A stretch of DNA of 64,000 nt from an uncultured Aeriscardovia sp. (GTDB lineage Bacteria; Actinomycetota; Actinomycetes; Actinomycetales; Bifidobacteriaceae): NCBI GenBank assembly GCA_903789535.1, contig CAIFES010000001.1, positions 186,001-250,000 of the forward strand, given 5' to 3'. How positions within the stretch are numbered: position 1 is the stretch's first letter; each line of letters starts with the position of its first letter. Below are positions 62,291 through 64,000 of the stretch, in pieces. The notes beneath the pieces were generated by a model. It searched no databases and had not been told where the DNA came from. It saw only the letters and a list, made by a program, of their open reading frames with translations. The position numbers were made by a program, and so were the translations under genes.

Positions 62291-63599
62291 ACAGACCCGC
62301 CGCGAGCCTCCTGGCGGACACGTCGGTCAGGCTCGCCACCTGGTCAACGGCCACGCGCAGCCGCTCGGCGTCACTGACCGCCTGGTCCCAGTCATCGCGG
62401 AAACCGGGCGAGAGCAGCGGGCTCGGCCTGGGCGAGTCGTCCATGAGCGCGTCGACGAGCCGGCGGATGATGCGCCGCTCCTCCGGTTCGATGGGTCCCT
62501 GGCCGCGCGGCGCCATGACGAAGTACACGCTGATGCCCTTGAGCGCGAGGATCTCGTAGCGCGTCTGCTCGGGGATGACGAGGTCGGCCTTGTAGCGTGT
62601 GAGCGCACCCTGCCCCCACCGGGCGCGGGTCGCCTTCTCCACCGCGGTGGCAAAACGGCCGATGAGGCTGGAGGTGCGGTTCTTGAGCACGGCGAGATCG
62701 CGGCGGCTGCCGGAGAACTCGCCCGGCAGCAGGTTCTGCGCGGCGAGCGTCTCCAGGGCGGCGGTGAGCTGATCGGCACTGTACTGCTCGCCGTACCAGC
62801 GTCTCGTCGCCTCCACGATGCCGCTGCGACCCCAGTCATCGCCGATGGCCCGCGCGTCGATGGTGCCCATCACGATGCCGTCCTCCACGTCATGGACGGA
62901 ATAGGCGATGTCGTCGGCCAGATCCATCACCTGGCATTCCATGGGCCGCCTGTCGAAATCGCCCTGCTCCTGCGGCACACCGGACGTCAGCCACTCGAAG
63001 GCCGGCTCGTCATCGGGATAGACGCAGAACTTGCGTCCGCCCTCGCCCTTGGGATGCTTCGGGGCGTCGGCCATGGTCCACGGATATTTGACGGCCGCGT
63101 CCAGGCAGGCGCGCGTCAGGTTCAGGCCCGCCGGATGCTCGCCCTGGATCGGGAAGAAGACTTTCGGCTCCAGGCGCGTGAGCAGGCGGAACGTCTGCGC
63201 ATTGCCCTCGAACCCGCCGATATCCTTGGCGATGTCGGCCAGCTCGCGTTCGCCGGTGTGGCCGAACGGCGGGTGGCCGAGATCGTGGGCGAGGCAGGCG
63301 CAGTCCACCACATCGGGGTCGCAGCCGAGCAGCTCGCCGATCTGCCGGCCGATCTGCGCCACCTCGAGCGTGTGCGTCAGCCGCGTGCGGGCGAAATCGT
63401 CACTGCCCGCCGCCTGAACCTGCGTCTTCTGGCCGAGCCGGCGCAGCGCGGAGGAGTGGATGAGGCGCGCACGGTCCCGTTCGAACGCGGTGCGTGAGCG
63501 CGACTTGCGGTTCTCCGGCGCCCAGCGCTCCTCGTCATGCGGGCCGTAGCCCTCGCGCCGCAGCCGCGGGGTGGCCTCGCCGTCATCGATGCTGTCCAC
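62289..63599 (-). CDS. dgt: Deoxyguanosinetriphosphate triphosphohydrolase
   Basis: 436-residue HD-domain enzyme that hydrolyses dNTPs (dGTP) to the nucleoside and triphosphate. The conserved FARTRLTHTLEVAQIGR, CLAHDLGHPPFGHTGE (HD plus ligands) and VMDLADDIAYSVHDVEDGIV are all present; the N-terminal ENRKSRSRTAFERDRARLIH is typical. GTG 63599 has AAAGGAG eight nt upstream and is preferred; the longer ATG at 63623 has no SD. It precedes dnaG on the strand with a 121-nt gap. Confidence 0.92.
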   Translation of the reverse strand: MDSIDDGEATPRLRREGYGPHDEERWAPENRKSRSRTAFERDRARLIHSSALRRLGQKTQVQAAGSDDFARTRLTHTLEVAQIGRQIGELLGCDPDVVDCACLAHDLGHPPFGHTGERELADIAKDIGGFEGNAQTFRLLTRLEPKVFFPIQGEHPAGLNLTRACLDAAVKYPWTMADAPKHPKGEGGRKFCVYPDDEPAFEWLTSGVPQEQGDFDRRPMECQVMDLADDIAYSVHDVEDGIVMGTIDARAIGDDWGRSGIVEATRRWYGEQYSADQLTAALETLAAQNLLPGEFSGSRRDLAVLKNRTSSLIGRFATAVEKATRARWGQGALTRYKADLVIPEQTRYEILALKGISVYFVMAPRGQGPIEPEERRIIRRLVDALMDDSPRPSPLLSPGFRDDWDQAVSDAERLRVAVDQVASLTDVSARRLAAGL

Positions 63600-63700
63600 G
63601 TCAGCGCTCCTTTCTGCTCCCATTGTCGCACCGCTCGACCCGCAACGGCGGCCTTACGGCATCGCGTGGAAAAAGCGGCCGCCGGCACACCGGCCCGGTT

Positions 63701-63713
63701 TAGTCTGGCCCTA
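63701..63713 (+). promoter_or_regulatory. -10 of a probably leaderless gluconokinase promoter
   Basis: TAGTCT (63701-63706), then GGCCCT and the ATG at 63713; no Shine-Dalgarno is visible. Confidence 0.55.
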
Positions 63714-64000
63714 TGAGACACATCATCGTCATGGGCGTGAGCGGTTGCGGCAAATCCACGCTCGCCGCCGCCCTCGCCGACCGGCTCGGCTGCCCGTTCT
63801 GCGAGGGGGATGATCTGCATCCCGCGGCGAATATTGCCAAGATGCGTGCCGGCCACCCTCTCACCGATGAGGACCGCTGGGGCTGGCTCGATGCCATCAA
63901 CGCCTGGATGCGCGGGCAGGAGAAGGACGGCCATGACAGCGTGGTGGCGTGCTCGGCGCTCAAGAAGGTATATCGGCGCCGGCTGGAGAAGGATCTGCCG
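63713..64000 (+). CDS. gntK: Gluconokinase, N-terminal part
   Basis: 96 residues are visible before the window ends; family members have about 165-175. P-loop GVSGCGKST at residues 8-16, then FCEGDDLHPAANIAKMRAGH, PLTDEDRWGWLDAINAWM and VVACSALKKVYRRRL, all diagnostic of GntK-type gluconate kinase. It feeds gluconate into 6-phosphogluconate. It starts at ATG 63713 and is probably leaderless. Confidence 0.92.
   Translation, partial: MRHIIVMGVSGCGKSTLAAALADRLGCPFCEGDDLHPAANIAKMRAGHPLTDEDRWGWLDAINAWMRGQEKDGHDSVVACSALKKVYRRRLEKDLP

Overview
The window looks like chromosomal DNA of a high-GC actinomycete, most probably a Bifidobacterium or close relative. The reasons are high GC, the gene order dacB-tilS-hpt-ftsH-folE-folP-folBK-DUF3180, several Actinobacteria-specific families (DUF3052, DUF3107, DUF2342, UvrD2-like helicase, DUF3180), several apparently leaderless genes, an ileS translational T-box, and a carbohydrate-oriented gene set (ChvE-type sugar ABC transporter, GalE, GH3, GH32-like). 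The genus is inferred from gene content only.

Layout. 1-3519: a minus-strand multiple-sugar ABC transporter (binding lipoprotein, double ATPase, permease cut by the window edge). 3984-4988: a protein of unknown function. 5110-17473: a long minus-strand block that runs AI-2E-family permease, processive GT2, PBP4-type carboxypeptidase, tilS, hpt, ftsH, folE, folP, folBK and DUF3180; many junctions overlap by 1-4 nt, so cell-wall, tRNA-modification, purine-salvage and folate genes are probably partly co-transcribed. 17556-20024: a second GT2 (plus) converges on galE (minus). 20310-25862: tRNA-Glu is followed directly by a lower-GC restriction-modification island: an adenine methyltransferase interrupted at a C9 tract (apparently phase-variable, OFF as read) and a GIY-YIG/helicase/methylase-remnant protein of 1121 aa. 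26033-31302: nucleoside hydrolase, MerR regulator with an MFS transporter, a cupin, xanthine phosphoribosyltransferase, tRNA-His, a copied tRNA-His fragment and tRNA-Val. 31315-40519: membrane protein, TM2 protein, DUF3052, then an actinobacterial cluster of Lon-like protease, DUF2342 protein, UvrD-like helicase, APH-like pseudokinase and DUF3107. 40623-47626: PHP phosphoesterase, VKOR, a catalytically dead GH32-like protein, and ileS with its T-box leader. 48120-57729: GH3 with swapped domains, alpha/beta hydrolase, xseA-xseB, an FMN riboswitch with ribU and a single-chain EcfA-EcfA-EcfT. 57826-64000: GT4, tRNA-Arg, dnaG, dgt and the start of gluconokinase.

The most notable items are the putative phase-variable R-M system, the GH32 protein lacking both catalytic carboxylates, a recurrent leaderless promoter signature (TAG-N-CTGG about 6 nt before the start codon), a perfect 16-bp palindrome over a start codon, tandem 34-bp repeats crossing a stop codon, and an internal duplicate of part of tRNA-His. 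Long open frames opposite real genes are common here because of the GC-rich third positions and were left out.
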